Assembly: GCA_963575745.1 (NCBI GenBank)
Contig: CAUYUJ010014174.1
Location: 351,001 to 415,000 of the forward strand
Direction: 5' to 3'
Origin: Prorocentrum cordatum
Lineage: Eukaryota > Sar > Dinophyceae > Prorocentrales > Prorocentraceae
DNA: 64,000 bases
How positions within the stretch are numbered: the stretch's first letter is position 1; each line of letters opens with the position of its first letter. A program made the position numbers and the translations under genes. Of the stretch, positions 63,878-64,000 are shown piece by piece. The notes beneath the pieces were generated by a model. That model had not been told where the DNA came from, searched no databases, and was given only the letters and a program-made list of their open reading frames with translations.

Positions 63878-64000
63878 GCACAATCACGCAGGATAACAAG
63901 CTACGTGTTAGATTCTGCGTGCGGCAAGGGCACGTGCGGGAGGGTGCCCCCCCCGCTTAACACAGCATCGGGGGAGAGGGGAGGGTATTGTTCACACTCG

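Overview
The window looks like nuclear DNA of a dinoflagellate. The strongest evidence is a 22-nt match, with one substitution, to the dinoflagellate spliced leader at 32,084-32,105. Supporting this are decayed non-LTR retrotransposons whose EN-RT-RNase H layout I recognise from dinoflagellate genomes, a Ty1/copia remnant, and short high-GC exon-like pieces behind long pyrimidine tracts. I cannot name the genus. No operon, rRNA, tRNA or CRISPR array is supported, and no intact gene of known function is visible. Most long open frames are by-products of triplet arrays.

Layout. 0-10 kb: GGATTC-type repeats, an acidic/poly-Q coding stretch with a 32-copy CAG array, GAG arrays around a foldback element, two minus-strand decayed coding regions (one with a CCHC zinc knuckle), and four foldback elements, three of them with a GAG or CTC run in the centre. 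10.3-16.3 kb: one long, frame-broken non-LTR element (ORF1-like, endonuclease, RT, RNase H, C-terminal zinc finger). 16.7-31 kb: gene-poor, with several MITE/foldback families, minisatellites (88-bp and 18-bp units) and a few exon candidates. 31-34.6 kb: a spliced-leader relict and a copia pol remnant with a MITE cleanly inserted. 34.9-40 kb: degenerate satellite, a T/TA/A insertion flanked by a long direct repeat, and a tandem segmental duplication. 40.6-45.8 kb: another MITE and an EN-bearing LINE remnant. 46-50 kb: GGGGCC minisatellite, GAC and CTC arrays, and one good exon candidate. 50.2-52.1 kb: EN and RT remnants joined by 21-bp repeats. 52.8-64 kb: GAC/GAG arrays, two MITEs side by side, a 42-bp satellite of about 23 copies, acidic exon candidates, TA and GT microsatellites.

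The unifying theme is short inverted-repeat (foldback/MITE) elements. At least a dozen apparently unrelated families lie in 64 kb. Several hold a trinucleotide array at or near their centre, and others are flanked by such arrays. Nested insertions give a partial chronology: copia is older than the MITE inside it, and a coding frame is older than the poly(A) insertion that splits it. All pol-like frames are interrupted, and in both RT remnants the catalytic Asp-Asp position appears altered, so nothing here looks autonomously mobile.
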